Positions 16,465-34,550 of a stretch of DNA of 64,000 nt are shown here, in pieces. The notes under the pieces are model-generated. The model was not told where the DNA came from. It did no database searches and was given only the letters and a program-made list of their open reading frames with translations. The stretch is from Micropterix aruncella (lineage: Eukaryota; Arthropoda; Insecta; Lepidoptera; Micropterigidae), in NCBI GenBank assembly GCA_944548615.1, contig OX155967.1, positions 7,194,524 to 7,258,523 of the forward strand, written 5' to 3'. The translations under genes and the position numbers were made by a program. How positions within the stretch are numbered: the first letter of the stretch is position 1; each line of letters starts with the position of its first letter.

Positions 16465-17090
16465 GGATTTTCTAAGGTCTTTATGAGCTTGCGACCATTG
16501 CTGATCTATTGTGTTCGCCACCTACTATGGTTCTGCGCTAAGCCTCGTGTCATTTAAGAACCTCACCGTACTTTTGGCGCCAGATTGTTTTAGCTCCTTA
16601 GGTTGGAGGTAATGCGCACCCAATTGGGTGTATCTTTTACGCATCAGCGGGCCACACTCGCACATGAGGTGCAGGGGAGTTTCCTCTGCCCCTTGGCAGA
16701 ACCTTCACATTTTCGTGTCCCCGAGCTTGAGGTTTTGCATGTGTTAGTTCAGGCCACAATGCCCCGTGAGTGCTCTCACCAGCATGCGTAGATTGTTGCT
16801 ATATCGATAATGCCTCACGGGTAGTCTTACGGTCGTAAGCCATGATTGGCGCTTTGGAATGATTCAACCCTGGCGTGTTGTTCCAGTGGTTGACGGATTG
16901 TTCTAACCATATTTTTTTGAGCATTAGTTTTGCAAGGCTTTTTGGTACGCCACAGCAAGGTTCAGGGCCATATAACGTTCCCTTTGCTCCCGTCTAAGCA
17001 AGTTGGTCGTCTTTTTCATTTTCCTCGATTCCTACATGGCCGGGAACCGATATTAGAATTACCCTGTTCTTTTCGCCCAGGAAATTCAGT
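16465..17090 (-). pseudogene. LINE RNase H and zinc-ribbon fragment
   Basis: The minus strand encodes NRVILISVPGHVGIEENEK followed by a DDQLA block. This is the RNase H signature in which related elements read WVPGHSGIEGNEKADQLA, here followed by a stop. Further on (frameshifts allowed) is a HCGLN...TKMxRFCQGAEETPLHLMCECG segment, the Cys/His motif that follows RNase H in R1/Loa/Jockey-type LINEs. RT and endonuclease are not present. Heavily decayed. Confidence 0.75.
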
Positions 17091-17266
17091 AGTAAAAATG
17101 GCACTGTAACACACCAACGTATATGCCATGCCGTTCAACTGATCGCCATAAAAATTGGTATTAGGAATTTGACCCCGAATAATAATTTCGCGTTATCCAA
17201 TTTGAGGTAACTCGCGAATAGATGGCGCTGCAGCACATTTACTTATATACCTTTCAACTACAGAGG

Positions 17267-17546
17267 TATAGAACAGAGAACGGGAGTACGAATGCGGGCT
17301 GTGAGTGAATGCGTTCACCGAATAGAAAGAGACAGCTCCATGTAGTACTTCCTCCATCCTTGTCTAGTTGCGCATGCGCGTTTATCCATAGCATAGCAGA
17401 CTTATGGCGTCGACGCGTTGCCATGGTGATATATGTAAGTGGTTCCGTGCATGCGCGACGAGACACGGATGGAGGGGGTACTATATGCAGCTGTCTCTTT
17501 CTATTCGGCTGACGCATTCTCAGGCTGGTCACGAGGTCTAGTTCTT
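17267..17546. mobile_element. Fold-back element with about 115-bp inverted arms
   Basis: The left arm contains 'ccgaatagaaagagacagct' at 17317 and the right arm its complement 'agctgtctctttctattcgg' at 17486. The arms continue outward through 'gaatgcg/cgcattc' to an agaac/gttct tip, and inward to cgcatgcgcg motifs around the centre. No coding capacity. The whole unit can fold into one long imperfect hairpin. Confidence 0.75.
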
Positions 17547-17803
17547 ATATGTCAATGCTTTCAACCGATCACCATGAAAGGTGGTTTACATAGGTATAAG
17601 AACAAGGATATAACATGAACAACGCCGGGTTATACCACTATTACGCTTTAACATAATAATATAATAACATTTTTTAAAATCGTAAATCCTATCCTATTTA
17701 AATTTATTTACATAGAGGTCAATTTTAATTTGGTATAAAGATTTCAATACGTAATAATTACGCACATTAATGTTCGGATATACTAATAGATGTATGTATT
17801 ATT

Positions 17804-17867
17804 ATTGCAATCTATCGCATTTTTTATATAGAAATCAGTCTATATAAAAAATGCGATAGATGGCAAT
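17804..17867. repeat. 28-bp-arm hairpin
   Basis: Arms 17804-17831 and 17840-17867 are reverse complements with one mismatch and an 8-base loop. The stem ends in 'gcattttttatatag'. It may be a tiny MITE or a cruciform-forming site. Confidence 0.85.
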
Positions 17868-17970
17868 AATGATTAAATGTCATTATTGTTATCATTGGTT
17901 AAATTACTGTTTTTTTTATGATTGGCTAGATGCCAATTAATTCTTAATAAAACCCATTCATTAGGCCCGA
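17868..17970. repeat. MITE end related to 8.7 kb
   Basis: Contains 'gattggctagatgccaatta' and 'aataaaacccattcattagg', resembling the right terminus of the MITE at 8156-8788. Diverged and partial. Confidence 0.4.
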
Positions 17971-18109
17971 TTGCGTTTCTTCGTGAGCTAAGACTGAAAT
18001 TTTATCAAGCGAACGAGACAGAGCAATACGTTGGAGCGGAATATGAGAGGAACGATCGTCGATTTTCCCCGCTTTAAACTACCTGTCTAACATACAGCCA
18101 TCCGAATAA

Positions 18110-18667
18110 GTTTGTACACGATATACAGAAAATGAATATCTCGCCGGAATAATGGTATATTTAAGAAAGTAGGATATAAAACGAATTGGAGCACCCGACG
18201 TTTCGGTGACGTTGCAGCCGCCGTTGTCCGGGGTAGATTAAAAGAGCTGTCAATCCGTTGTTTTGTGGGTAGGCTGCATACCGCTGCCGCCACTGCGTAG
18301 GTTATAACGGTGGTGGGGGGCCCGGCCTCAGAGCGTGCGAATTTCGAAAATCCGTCTTGCACACAACACTCATTGTATCCTGTCTTCGTCCTTGCGTTCG
18401 GCGTTCGGCGGCGGGAACATTTTAAGCAGAGGGTTCCACGTAGAAGACAGTTTGTAACCGTCGTCTCTATTGACGTTCGGGGTTCTTCTTATTTCAATGG
18501 CTTCCCGGATCATTCGAGGAAAGTAGAATTGTTCCTTGGATAGCACAATGGGATTTTGAAACTGCATCCAGTGGTTACTTTCGAAACGTCGGGTGCTACA
18601 AATTTCACGCGGTAAATTAGTTTTCTATCCTATTTATAATGTCAAACAACCGCGATAGTCTTCGATT
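18110..18667 (-). mobile_element. Penelope-like element relic, family 3
   Basis: A 5'-truncated PLE copy in minus orientation: C-terminal coding piece, then a 3' region containing 'cgaaacgtcgggtgct' and 'cgttttatatcctactttc'. At its truncated 5' side (18575-18667) lies an inverted copy of the same terminal sequence ('cgaaacgtcgggtgct' on the plus strand, then 'ttttctatcctattt'). A 5'-truncated frame preceded by a head-to-head terminal repeat is known for Penelope elements and recurs twice more in this window. Confidence 0.65.
18376..18570 (-). pseudogene. PLE polyprotein C-terminal end
   Basis: A 65-codon piece, MQFQNPIVLSKEQFYFPRMI then REAIEIRRTPNVNRDDGYKL then SSTWNPLL. The REAIEI...N.NRDDGY.LS..W.P block is a recurrent C-terminal signature, downstream of the GIY-YIG endonuclease, in insect and other animal PLE proteins. 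The RT and catalytic nuclease residues are missing. The frame ends at a normal stop. Confidence 0.6.
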
Positions 18668-18669
18668 TT

Positions 18670-20160
<1,491 letters not shown>

Positions 20161-20167
20161 ACCCTGT

Positions 20168-21055
<888 letters not shown>

Positions 21056-21229
21056 TGTATCTTCGAATAACTATATTGTGAAATGTATGTAAATTGGAAC
21101 TAAGTATTTTTATGATGATCTCACTAATAGGTATTATACCCTATAGTTTGTAAGGATACATAGGTACGGATGTATATGATGATTGATGATAATGCAAAAG
21201 TTATAGGTAGCTACTGCAATATACTCCTA

Positions 21230-24130
21230 TTAAACTATGTTAAACGATTTATTTAGGTCAGCATAAATATGCAGATTTTGCGATTTAGAAACGCATGAGC
21301 AAGCCACATATAGCTGGCCGTGGGAAAAACACGGCGTGCCCAAATGTATACCTGCTACCTTTAAGGTTTGACCTTGCGATTTGTTGATAGTCATTGAAAA
21401 TGCAACTTTTAATTGGAACTGCAGGCGTTTAAAATTAAATGGTAAGTTATTGGGTATAATTGGGATACGTGGTATAAGAACATTGTTTCCCTTGGCTTCT
21501 CCAGTTAAGATTGTTGCCTTCACAATATGCCTTCCTAGTTCGGTGACTCGCAACCGAGTACCGTTGCATAATCTTGGCGCGTCCAAGTTACGCATTAACA
21601 AAACGGGTACACCTACTTTTAATTCCAACTTATGTGATGGCACCCCAGATAACTCCAAAGAGTTTAGGAACTCCACGGGGTAAGTCGTAGTGTCATCGGA
21701 TGATATAACTGTGTCGATGGAGTTATACACTGATGTTTCGCTGGTTATTTCGTCCAAGATTTTTTTTTTTATTTTCGCAACAGTTTCATTTGTTGGTGCC
21801 AGTATGGTTCTTTCACACAACCAATTTTCGTCAAGAATATATTGTTGCAGATTTGTTTCTCTTCCATTGTGGCATCACAGTGGTTGTCATCTTCCAACAA
21901 CCCCAACTTCTCACACGCTTGTCGAAAAGTTTCAAGTTCTTGGCCGTCAACTGTTTTTAGATCCGAGAAGTTAGTGGGGCCCTGTATTACATTTAGCAGC
22001 ATTCGCAAACAGTAACATTCGAAGTTACTAACGTGCACTGTGTAAATGCGACCAAGAGCATCTCCTGCTTTCACACCTGGCTAGCCGTCGACAGATGTTC
22101 CTTGTAAACGACGTTTCCATTCTTTCAACGACACGTTTCAAGTATAGTAGCGGGGTACGTCAACATAAAGTAATGTTTTTGCAAATGCGTCATTTTGGCA
22201 AAGCAGGAAGAATGCAGTTAGTGTCGTCTTAGGTGGTGCGGCCATTCTCTCTCTAAAATTGTTTTCAGTGAAATAAATCCGCTGGCCATTGAACAGATGT
22301 ACCGCAAGATGAGTGACTGTTGGATGTCTCTCATGCAGAGGCAGACCCAAAATCCGCCACGCTGCTTGGTTACTACTAACATATCGACCGGTTCGAAATG
22401 TTTGCACCTCATCTCTAGGGTCAATGTGAACATTCCCTTGCTGTCGTATGTTAAAAATAGCCTGATCACTACCTTTGTTAATATATTTACAAATATATTT
22501 TATAGCCTGTACCGTATTGCAGAACTCTACATTTATATAGCAATTAAAAATCTTAATGAGAAGAGGAGAATATGGTACTATCCAGCTATTGTCAACCAAT
22601 ACTTCCTGTGTTCCACCTCTGATTTTTTGAGTTATCGTACGGCCGCCATCTTCTGGTGCTCTACGCCTGTACAGAGGATAGCCCTTGTCGTTGGTTTGAG
22701 TATCTTTTAAAAGCACCCTTGGATACTTTTTTGGTACATTTGCCTTCCTTCATGCATGGTGATGACGGATTTAGTGCACCACAGGGACCGTGAATCATAT
22801 TTTTGGTCACAGTATCATAGAGCTTTCGATCAGTTTCGGCGTTGGGTATCTCTGCATTTATGACTTCATCAATTTGGTTAGGGCGTAATTTATCCATCAA
22901 CCACACAGTAAGTGCACGTGAGGCAAGCCTCTTTTCTGCCACTCGATCGAGTACATGAAGCACTTCATATCACCAAATATTTTACCTTTTGCAAGTAGAG
23001 CAACTAATTTTTGAACTTTTATTTTAAATACTCTGGCTGTTAAGTCATGTCTGTCCGTTGAATTTTGACCTGGAATGAGCTCTTTAGTGATTTCTGGCCA
23101 GGCGGGATTACATGTCATTGTAATGAACATATCAGGCCTCCCGTAGTTACGCACGTATGTGAACGCATCCTGGGTGTATTCGTGAAGATATCTCGGGCTA
23201 TTTACAAATGATGACGGGAGAATTACCATTTGACCCAAGTTATTTGGATCTAAATCCGCATCATTCCTTATCGCGTCTTGTAAATGTATATAATTTTCTG
23301 CTCGCAGTTTCGTTTGGTTCAAGGCAATAAACCTTAAGCGCTCACTCTCCACTTTGACGTAGGTACATGTCCACCAAAAATTGATGTAGGAGAAGTCGAC
23401 ACCGAAGCAATAAATTAAAATTGTTGCGTCGTACCATCATATGATAAGCATAAAAGTCTTTGCAGGACACATGTTTGTTTGGTGTGGGTTATTTTGTAAC
23501 TGGATTTGTCTGAGGAATATCGAAACTGTACCCCTCTTGACCTTTCCAAATAATTATCGGATACTCGAGAGCATCATAAAATCGATGAGTGTCTGGAACT
23601 CTAGAGAGCCGGCCATCGTGCGCCTGAATAACGATGTCTCGAGACGCATTTTGTTCACTACCAACTACCACGGCAGCTATTTCATTTATGGTCGGGGCAT
23701 TGAATCGTCGTCCGTGTTCACCACGTGGTAACCGATCTGGGTGTATCACAACCTTGTAACTATCGGTAGTCACTCTATCTTTAGCCATTTTAAATTCATG
23801 CACTAAAATATTGGGATCATGTAGAACTTCTTGTATTTTTTGAACCGTGTTTCTTTCCACACCTTGGACGTAATCAGAACGCCTATTAACTTGTGCTTCC
23901 TTATCGCCCATGAAATAAACTTGCAAATATTTTGGTTGCGTATTGATAGCAGGAAGCAAAGAGCCAATTGTGTGGTATATTTGCCCTTGGATTGTAAAAG
24001 TCGGGCAAAATCCTGGCATCGAAACAATGTTATCCGCCCCAAAAGATGTCATATGGAAGCATGTATTGTATTTCCTTATGTTTGTTAGAAAACGGCGAGA
24101 CTCATCTGTTTCATGAGAGAAAAGGTTCAA
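21230..24130 (-). pseudogene. Helitron Rep-helicase, multiply frameshifted
   Basis: Six consecutive minus-strand pieces give one Helitron replicase. The N-terminal portion is 24130-23489 (FLTNIRKYNTCFHMTSFG...). The Rep region is 23352-22897, with DMFITMTCNPAWPEI and the HUH motif RGLPHVHLL. The Y2 region is in 22716-22138 (IKYICKYINKGSD, then GRYVSSNQAAWRILGLPLHE). The helicase C-terminus is 21820-21230 (AFSMTINKSQGQTL, GQLYVACSCVSKSQNL). At least four frame changes occur. The Walker A and B part of the helicase is missing between about 22,000 and 21,800. It cannot mobilise itself, but residues of both catalytic centres of Rep remain readable. Confidence 0.9.
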
Positions 24131-24411
24131 CTGGCTCGTCTATTGAAGAAAGGGCTACGGGCTACTCCCGGTGAAGGAGCGGTCGCAATGCGGGCACTCG
24201 AACTGCTTGGATTTGAGATGCACCGCTTGAATTGCGTCTCGAGGTCGCCCTTCGCTGCGAACGATCCGTCGCTTTCGTGACAGGGGAACGCTTTGAGTCG
24301 CCTGTGCACCGTGATTACGTGGCGGTTCAAACTATCCTTCTGAAAGAAGGCCTTGTCGCACTCGGGAATCTCTGATCTTTCTATGTACGCTGGCGACTTT
24401 TTCTACTCTTC
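24131..24411 (-). pseudogene. C2H2 zinc-finger exon fragment inside a Helitron
   Basis: GC-rich island on the minus strand with three finger remnants: IPECDKAFFQKDSLNRHVITVH (first Cys replaced by Ile), then KAFPCHESDGSFAAKGDLET, then, after a frameshift, HLKSKQFECPHCDRSF. The upstream boundary is a splice-acceptor-like tract (tattgtattttttag, AG at 24413-24412). It lies exactly where a Helitron replicase would have its N-terminal part. I infer captured host exon sequence. An insertion by other means is possible. Confidence 0.6.
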
Positions 24412-24675
24412 CTAAAAAATACAATACCTGCTTATTCAATGAAAATTACAGCAACATACTAATTAATAGTCAAAAAATAATTCTAATCTGCTAATTGTGA
24501 AACAAAATCACGCTTTTTACCTATGCAATGGAGATAAAAACGAAGTAATTTCTATAATTACCTACTAACCACAAACAAATTACGCTTTCGTTGTTTTATT
24601 GTAAGTAATAATTAATTTACGATTACGATGATAACATTAATTACGGACACATTATGAACACAGCTGTCAATGACA

Positions 24676-24725
24676 TCGCCATAGTAACGTCACGCAATCG
24701 TCGCCATAGTAACGTCGCGCAATCG
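24676..24725. repeat. 25-bp tandem duplication
   Basis: 'tcgccatagtaacgtcacgc'-type unit repeated twice (24676-24700 and 24701-24725) with one A/G difference, next to a second Helitron 5'-end-like sequence. Confidence 0.9.
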
Positions 24726-24766
24726 TTACAAACTTTCGCGTTTATATTATTAGTAGGAAGTAGGAT
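24719..24766 (-). mobile_element. Second Helitron 5'-end-like sequence
   Basis: On the minus strand 'tcctactaataatataaacg' style sequence followed by cgaaagtttgt, closely similar to the terminus at 25038. Suggests nesting of one Helitron in another, or a duplicated 5' end. Confidence 0.5.
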
Positions 24767-25035
24767 TGTTGAGAAAATTTTCAAAATATATGTTGACGCT
24801 TAGAATTTAAATTTCGAATATCAATTTCTTAGATTTTTCCTACTTACTTGACAGTTATCGTTATATTGTATGTAGATAATTCACACTACATCTTTATAAA
24901 TTATAGCCTATGTGTTATTCTGATGTGTAAGCTATATTATTGTAAAGTTTCATCAAAGTCCATTCAGTAGTTTTTGCGTGAAAGAGTAACAAACATCCAG
25001 ACATACATACAAACTTTCGCGTTTATAATAGTATA

Positions 25036-26358
<1,323 letters not shown>

Positions 26359-26359
26359 T

Positions 26360-26378
26360 TGGCGCCCAACGTGGGGCC
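26360..26378 (+). promoter_or_regulatory. Primer-binding site
   Basis: TGGCGCCCAACGTGGGGCC starts two bases after the LTR end. The TGGCGCC core pairs with a tRNA 3' end GGCGCCA. The tRNA identity was not determined. Confidence 0.85.
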
Positions 26379-26517
26379 AGTCACATCAATTCAATTTAAA
26401 AATGAAGAAAAAAATGATATTTTAAATTCATTATTGCGACTTAAGGCCGACATTAAAGCCATTAAATTTAAAACGGAAACAATAAATCAGGCAATATTTG
26501 AAGCAAACTATAACTCG

Positions 26518-27591
26518 ATGGAACGTAGATTTGGAATGACTGCTGAAATGCCTACGGAACTATTGACAATTTGGGATATGATTCAGGATTTGTGGCAGGA
26601 ATTGGTACAGTATAATTCAGGGGTATCTACAGAAAACTTAGAATCTAACAAATATACAAATTTAGACAATATAGACGCATCAAATAGTAAAATAATCGAT
26701 TCCAGTCCGCAACAGAACGTTCCCAAATCATTCGATTTTTCAAAACTCCGTCTTTCTTACGACGGGAAGAGCTGTGTATTCGAGTTCTTGGAGAGGTTGA
26801 GCGAGTTAGCCACCAGCAGATGCATCTCGGAGAGTGCCTTGTTGCGTGGGTTGCCGGAACTATTAAACGGAAGCGCATTGTTGTGGTATCGGCAGATGCG
26901 AGACTCTTTAGTTTCGTATAGCCAATTTCAGCAGCTCCTGAAAATTAAATTTCAACCGGTGGATTATCAGTTTAGGTTATCCAAACAAATTTACATGAGA
27001 TCACAGGGTAAAAACGAAACTGTGGCCGATTACTTTTACGCTATGACTACCTTGTTCAACCGTCTCGCAAGGCAGATGTCCGAGGATCAACGCTTGGAGA
27101 TATTGCAAAGAAATGTAAGACCGGTGTATTCGAACCAGTTCGGATTGCACGATCTTGATTCCGTGGAAAAACTGCAGACATTCTGTGAGCGGTTAGAACA
27201 GAGTCATCTCCGCTCGAAGTTTTTCATGGAGACTCCGTCCGATTTTTTGTCCACGATGCCGCAGTCTACGTCCGGAGGAGAGACGTCCGGCGGAACGTTC
27301 AATAATAGTCCTATACAAGGAAAAAAAGTACAATTCAATAATCAATCAAAAGTTTACGCAGTTCGCTCATACGGACGAAACCCGACCTGTTTGAGGTGTA
27401 GTAACTCGGAACATCCGTATTGGCAGTGTCCGAGGAAGGCAGAAATCTTTTGCTTTCGGTGTAAAGCTCCGGGTCAAAGGATGCCGTCGTGCAGTAACTG
27501 CAATTCAAAAAAAAATGTATTTGTCAGTCATAGTCGCGATAATGCGGAACCTAATGATAATCACCATTCATCGAATCAAAAAAACGAGTAA
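26518..27591 (+). CDS. gag: Gag polyprotein
   Basis: Nucleocapsid/capsid precursor of the LTR element. The frame is open from 26299, inside the LTR, but the first in-frame ATG after the primer site is at 26518, which I take as the start; a non-ATG start upstream is possible. It has a retrotransposon capsid-like helical region (LLRGLPELLNGSALLWYRQM through ETVADYFYAM), then a glycine/serine linker. Two zinc knuckles follow: a clear CX2CX4HX4C (CLRCSNSEHPYWQC) and a second variant CX2CX9C lacking the histidine. The frame ends at 27591, two codons after an A AAA AAC slippery site that leads into the protease. Confidence 0.85.
   Translation: MERRFGMTAEMPTELLTIWDMIQDLWQELVQYNSGVSTENLESNKYTNLDNIDASNSKIIDSSPQQNVPKSFDFSKLRLSYDGKSCVFEFLERLSELATSRCISESALLRGLPELLNGSALLWYRQMRDSLVSYSQFQQLLKIKFQPVDYQFRLSKQIYMRSQGKNETVADYFYAMTTLFNRLARQMSEDQRLEILQRNVRPVYSNQFGLHDLDSVEKLQTFCERLEQSHLRSKFFMETPSDFLSTMPQSTSGGETSGGTFNNSPIQGKKVQFNNQSKVYAVRSYGRNPTCLRCSNSEHPYWQCPRKAEIFCFRCKAPGQRMPSCSNCNSKKNVFVSHSRDNAEPNDNHHSSNQKNE
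27579..27585 (+). promoter_or_regulatory. -1 ribosomal frameshift heptamer A AAA AAC
   Basis: In the gag frame the bases read CAA AAA AAC GAG TAA. The heptamer A-AAA-AAC has exactly the canonical zero-frame phasing. After a -1 slip, reading continues KKRVRGAASG... into the protease frame, which is open upstream of the site. Confidence 0.8.
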
Positions 27592-27881
27592 GAGGCGCTG
27601 CTAGCGGTACGGTGCGGAAAGGACAGTTAGAAGGGTTGGGGAAAGATATGTTAGAGGAAAGTGCGGAGAGTAAGCCGCTGGACATTCCAGCGTCATTAGA
27701 TCTTCCAACGGACCTTAGTAATTCTCAAATCCAAGTCAACTGTTCCAAAAACGCTGGCAGAGCCGCAAACTTACTATATCTTGAGGTTTGTTTTGGGGAG
27801 TTAAAGCTTCAAGGCTTATTAGATTCAGGTTCTACTCTGAACATATTAGGATCAGATTCACATAATCAAATAATTATGTAA
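27582..27881 (+). CDS. Retroviral-type aspartic protease, truncated
   Basis: Expressed presumably by -1 frameshift from gag. The segment ends with YLEVCFGELKLQGLLDSGST, then LNILGSDS; DSGST is the catalytic Asp-Ser/Thr-Gly motif of pepsin-like retroelement proteases. The frame stops soon after, at 27881, before the flap region and the rest of pol. It is a cut-off product and unlikely to form a working protease. No RT or integrase motif follows before the 3' LTR. Confidence 0.75.
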   Translation, partial: KRVRGAASGTVRKGQLEGLGKDMLEESAESKPLDIPASLDLPTDLSNSQIQVNCSKNAGRAANLLYLEVCFGELKLQGLLDSGSTLNILGSDSHNQIIM

Positions 27882-28887
27882 TTCACATAATCAATAAATC
27901 AAATATAATATTGTTTCACAAAATCTTATACCAATCTTTTTTTCAAATGTAAAACCATTCCGTATTTTAAAAAAAAATGGGAATCTATCAAACCATAATG
28001 TTGTAAATCAATTCTTTTTAGTAATGGTTAAAACCATTCTCATCTTCTTTTGTAGACATGAATCGATCACATCTTCATATCTATCAAACCAATTTTTTTC
28101 TTTTACATCTGAACAATATGTTGAGTAAAACTAAAAATAAATTTAAAATATTGTACCTGATCATAACAATGTGAGCAGCTAGTACACCAGAACAGCCATA
28201 CCGCGTTCAAGCCACAGGCAACTTGTTGTTTTTCTTGTGTATGTTCAAACAAGTTGTATGTTTCTGAAAACGGTTGATAAAAAATATTTAGATTAGTAAC
28301 GGACAAGGTGGGCATCGAGGATATCATTATTTTCTTCAGTGTCGAAGGCAAGGATCTGTAGGCACATTCGAAGTGCGTTCAGTATAAATGAATGATGATT
28401 TATGTAGGTGATGTAAGAATGAAGTGTGAATGCGATGGAGTGAAAGAATATTACCTATTGTTCGACGATCTTGCATTCGGAGAAGGGGACCGGCTGTGGT
28501 ATCTCTATATCGAATACCCAGTTGAATACCTGTGGACTATATCGTCGAAACAGGAAGGTCCGTTTTTCTGGGCGCTAGACCGGCAACAAGCGTCCAAATC
28601 GCTAATAATAAAAAAATAAAAAATACCGTCAAAAACAAAATTTCAACTTGTTAGAGTCAGCGCACGGCATTCTAAGTATTAATATGCGAGACAATGCGCA
28701 TGTAACAAACAAAACATGTTTCAAACCACTAGTTTACACTAGGACTGTCCTAGAGGACAAATAAAAGCTCCGAATACACACCACGAGGATTTCGGTAGGC
28801 CGCATTTTTGACCACCATTTTAGTAAACAAAACACTGGTACTCACACAATATACGAAAATTCCGGGTTCCCGTTAATTTTCGGTCCG
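27882..28887. other. Internal region of the LTR element, no pol
   Basis: AT-rich to about 28,380, then a GC-richer stretch with a 75-codon frame (28392-28619) that I do not recognise. It may include remnants of the pol end or a separate insertion. Confidence 0.4.
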
Positions 28888-28899
28888 ATGGGAGGGGGT
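28888..28899 (+). promoter_or_regulatory. Polypurine tract
   Basis: gatgggaggggg immediately before the 3' LTR, as expected for plus-strand priming. Confidence 0.8.
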
Positions 28900-32510
<3,611 letters not shown>

Positions 32511-34244
32511 TCTATACTAATATTATAAAGAAGTAATGTTTGTAAGTTTGTATGTAGGGGTTAATCTCCGAAACTACTCAACGATTTCAATTATTTTACT
32601 AATGGGAAGCTCCATTATCGACAAGTGTTTTAGCCTGTATTTTATTGCGATACATATATGTTTTCAATACGAAATGACGATATTTGTAAATCAATTCGGT
32701 AAAAAATGAGCTGGTGAGTTGTTTTATCGGCGTGCGCTGACAAACCGGTGTGATCCGGTTTGATTATATCTGAAAACAATATATCATAAAAATATCGGCC
32801 TCAAAGAGATCTATAAAAAAATCGGTGACAGCATATATGCAACTTTTATATTTAAGCTAAAATATTTAGCTTTTATGCCTCAAATAAATAAGAAAAATAA
32901 TTAGGCGGTGTTTGTTGAGGACATTAACGATTTAATAAGAATATTTACCAAATAAATTGCTCCATTAACACGGGTGTTAAATAGAGATAAAATTAACCAT
33001 TAACTGTAAGTTTAAGGTGGTATCGTTTTTTTTAGTTTTTTATTTTTTTTATATAAGAAATAATTACTATAAAACATTGATTTGCTTACAAAAATAACAG
33101 GAACCGAATGGCAAAACCTTCACCTTTTGCTTATTTGATTCTATCACCCAACTGGGACTAGCCCGTTCTAGGGTGGACAGGACTCTAATATTACAATCAA
33201 GTTTGCTTGATTGCTTAATTGCCTACAAATGTACAAGTTTTAGTAAAAAGCTAATAACACTACATTGCCCTAAAGTGTGGTCTTCAAAATAATAATATTA
33301 ATTATAAAAAAATAATAAAAAATAATTAAAAGATGATATAATAAATAAAATGCAATTCCATTATATGATCGGCAATAATATAAAATTCGATTAAATAATA
33401 TAAATAAAGTTACATGTGACAAAAGAAAGAAACAGACATTAATATTTAATATATGTTAAGTAACATAGGATTTAATATAAAAATATTTAGTCAAAAAACA
33501 ATACAATTCATTGTCAAAATAATATATAACAACAAAGTGAAATAATTTTTGGTAGTTAGTTCAATTTTAAAATATACTCAACATACATGTTTAAAAATAT
33601 GTTAATAATTTGTGCACATAAGTTTTATTAAACTATTTTTTCTAACATTTGACTTATAGAGATATCTTGAAATTAGTGGAGCGTGCAAGCACCTCGAACT
33701 ACATAGGTCAGCGTACAGTGGAAGGCGGCGCGGGTGTCGAGGAATAAGACTCGTGTGTCTACGAGATAGGTAGCGTGCATCTGAAGGGGACGTCTTTTAT
33801 TATATATCTAAAGATATTATAGCTATTATATATTGATATATAGATATTATATCGATATTATATATAGATATATAGATATTATAGATATTATATCTAAAGA
33901 TATTTATAGATATTATAGCTAGTAAATATTTTGTTTAGTTATATGTAGTTACCTGATATGACGTGCTTATCATTGTCATTATACGTATTGTAATTAGCTC
34001 ATCTAGATACAGGCCTTAATTGACCTAGTTAGATGAGTTTTAGGCAGGTGCCAAACACGATGTGATGGTTTCTCTGAACTGTTTATGTTTGATTCTTGAA
34101 CTTGTTTGGTATAATTAGTCGTAACCATTGTAATAAGTACTTATAAATAAATAAATAAAGGTAGTCTAAAAGGGCAAATACCTTACTTTAATTACCAAAT
34201 CGATTCGAAACTTTACGCGAAGCGAAGCCGCTTGCAACTGCTAG
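32511..34244 (+). mobile_element. Helitron-like element, non-autonomous, possibly with insertions
   Basis: Starts A|TCTATACTAATATTATAAAG at 32511 and ends 'gcaactgCTAG'|T at 34244. The interior contains the family phrase 'actactcaacgatttcaatt' near the 5' end. The 1.7-kb length against about 0.7 kb for other copies, plus a shared LINE-like block at 33161-33179 and a TATAGA-rich microsatellite at 33,790-33,930, suggests later insertions. Confidence 0.55.
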
Positions 34245-34550
34245 TATAATATAAAATGGGACACAGAAGGGGCCTCCCCGAAGATTGTGCACATTCTCGA
34301 CTGTTTAGTCTTCGACCATAAACATTTGGACGTCCCTGGAAACGGTAAGTCTAAAATTACCGGTCAATCCTTTTACCACCAGGATGAATACCACCTCCTA
34401 TCATGCCCTCAGCTGTTAACTCCCATCACACACAAGGACCTACAAGAGACGAACAAAAAGACTATCCAGGCAGCATGTATTTGGAAAGACGTGTCCTAAC
34501 CTGGCCCGGACATTTTAACAAAATAACTGTCATTGATTATTATTACACTA

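Larger units (their letters stand above)
16240..17645. repeat. Dispersed repeat family hosting insertions
   Basis: Phrases such as 'cgcgctatc', 'gatggtgctacagcacat', 'ttcaaccgatcgccatgataattgg' recur at about 16,260-16,400, 17,095-17,245 and 17,545-17,610 with divergence. A LINE RNase H fragment and a fold-back element interrupt the copies. Function unknown. Confidence 0.55.

Noticed and set aside
22297..22710. 137-aa plus-strand frame and similar ones at 21.4-24.1 kb
   Set aside because: Antisense of the Helitron replicase, which shows clear Rep and helicase motifs on the minus strand.
34287..34499. 70-aa open frame after a Helitron end
   Set aside because: No recognised domain, no conserved copy in the window, and length compatible with chance.
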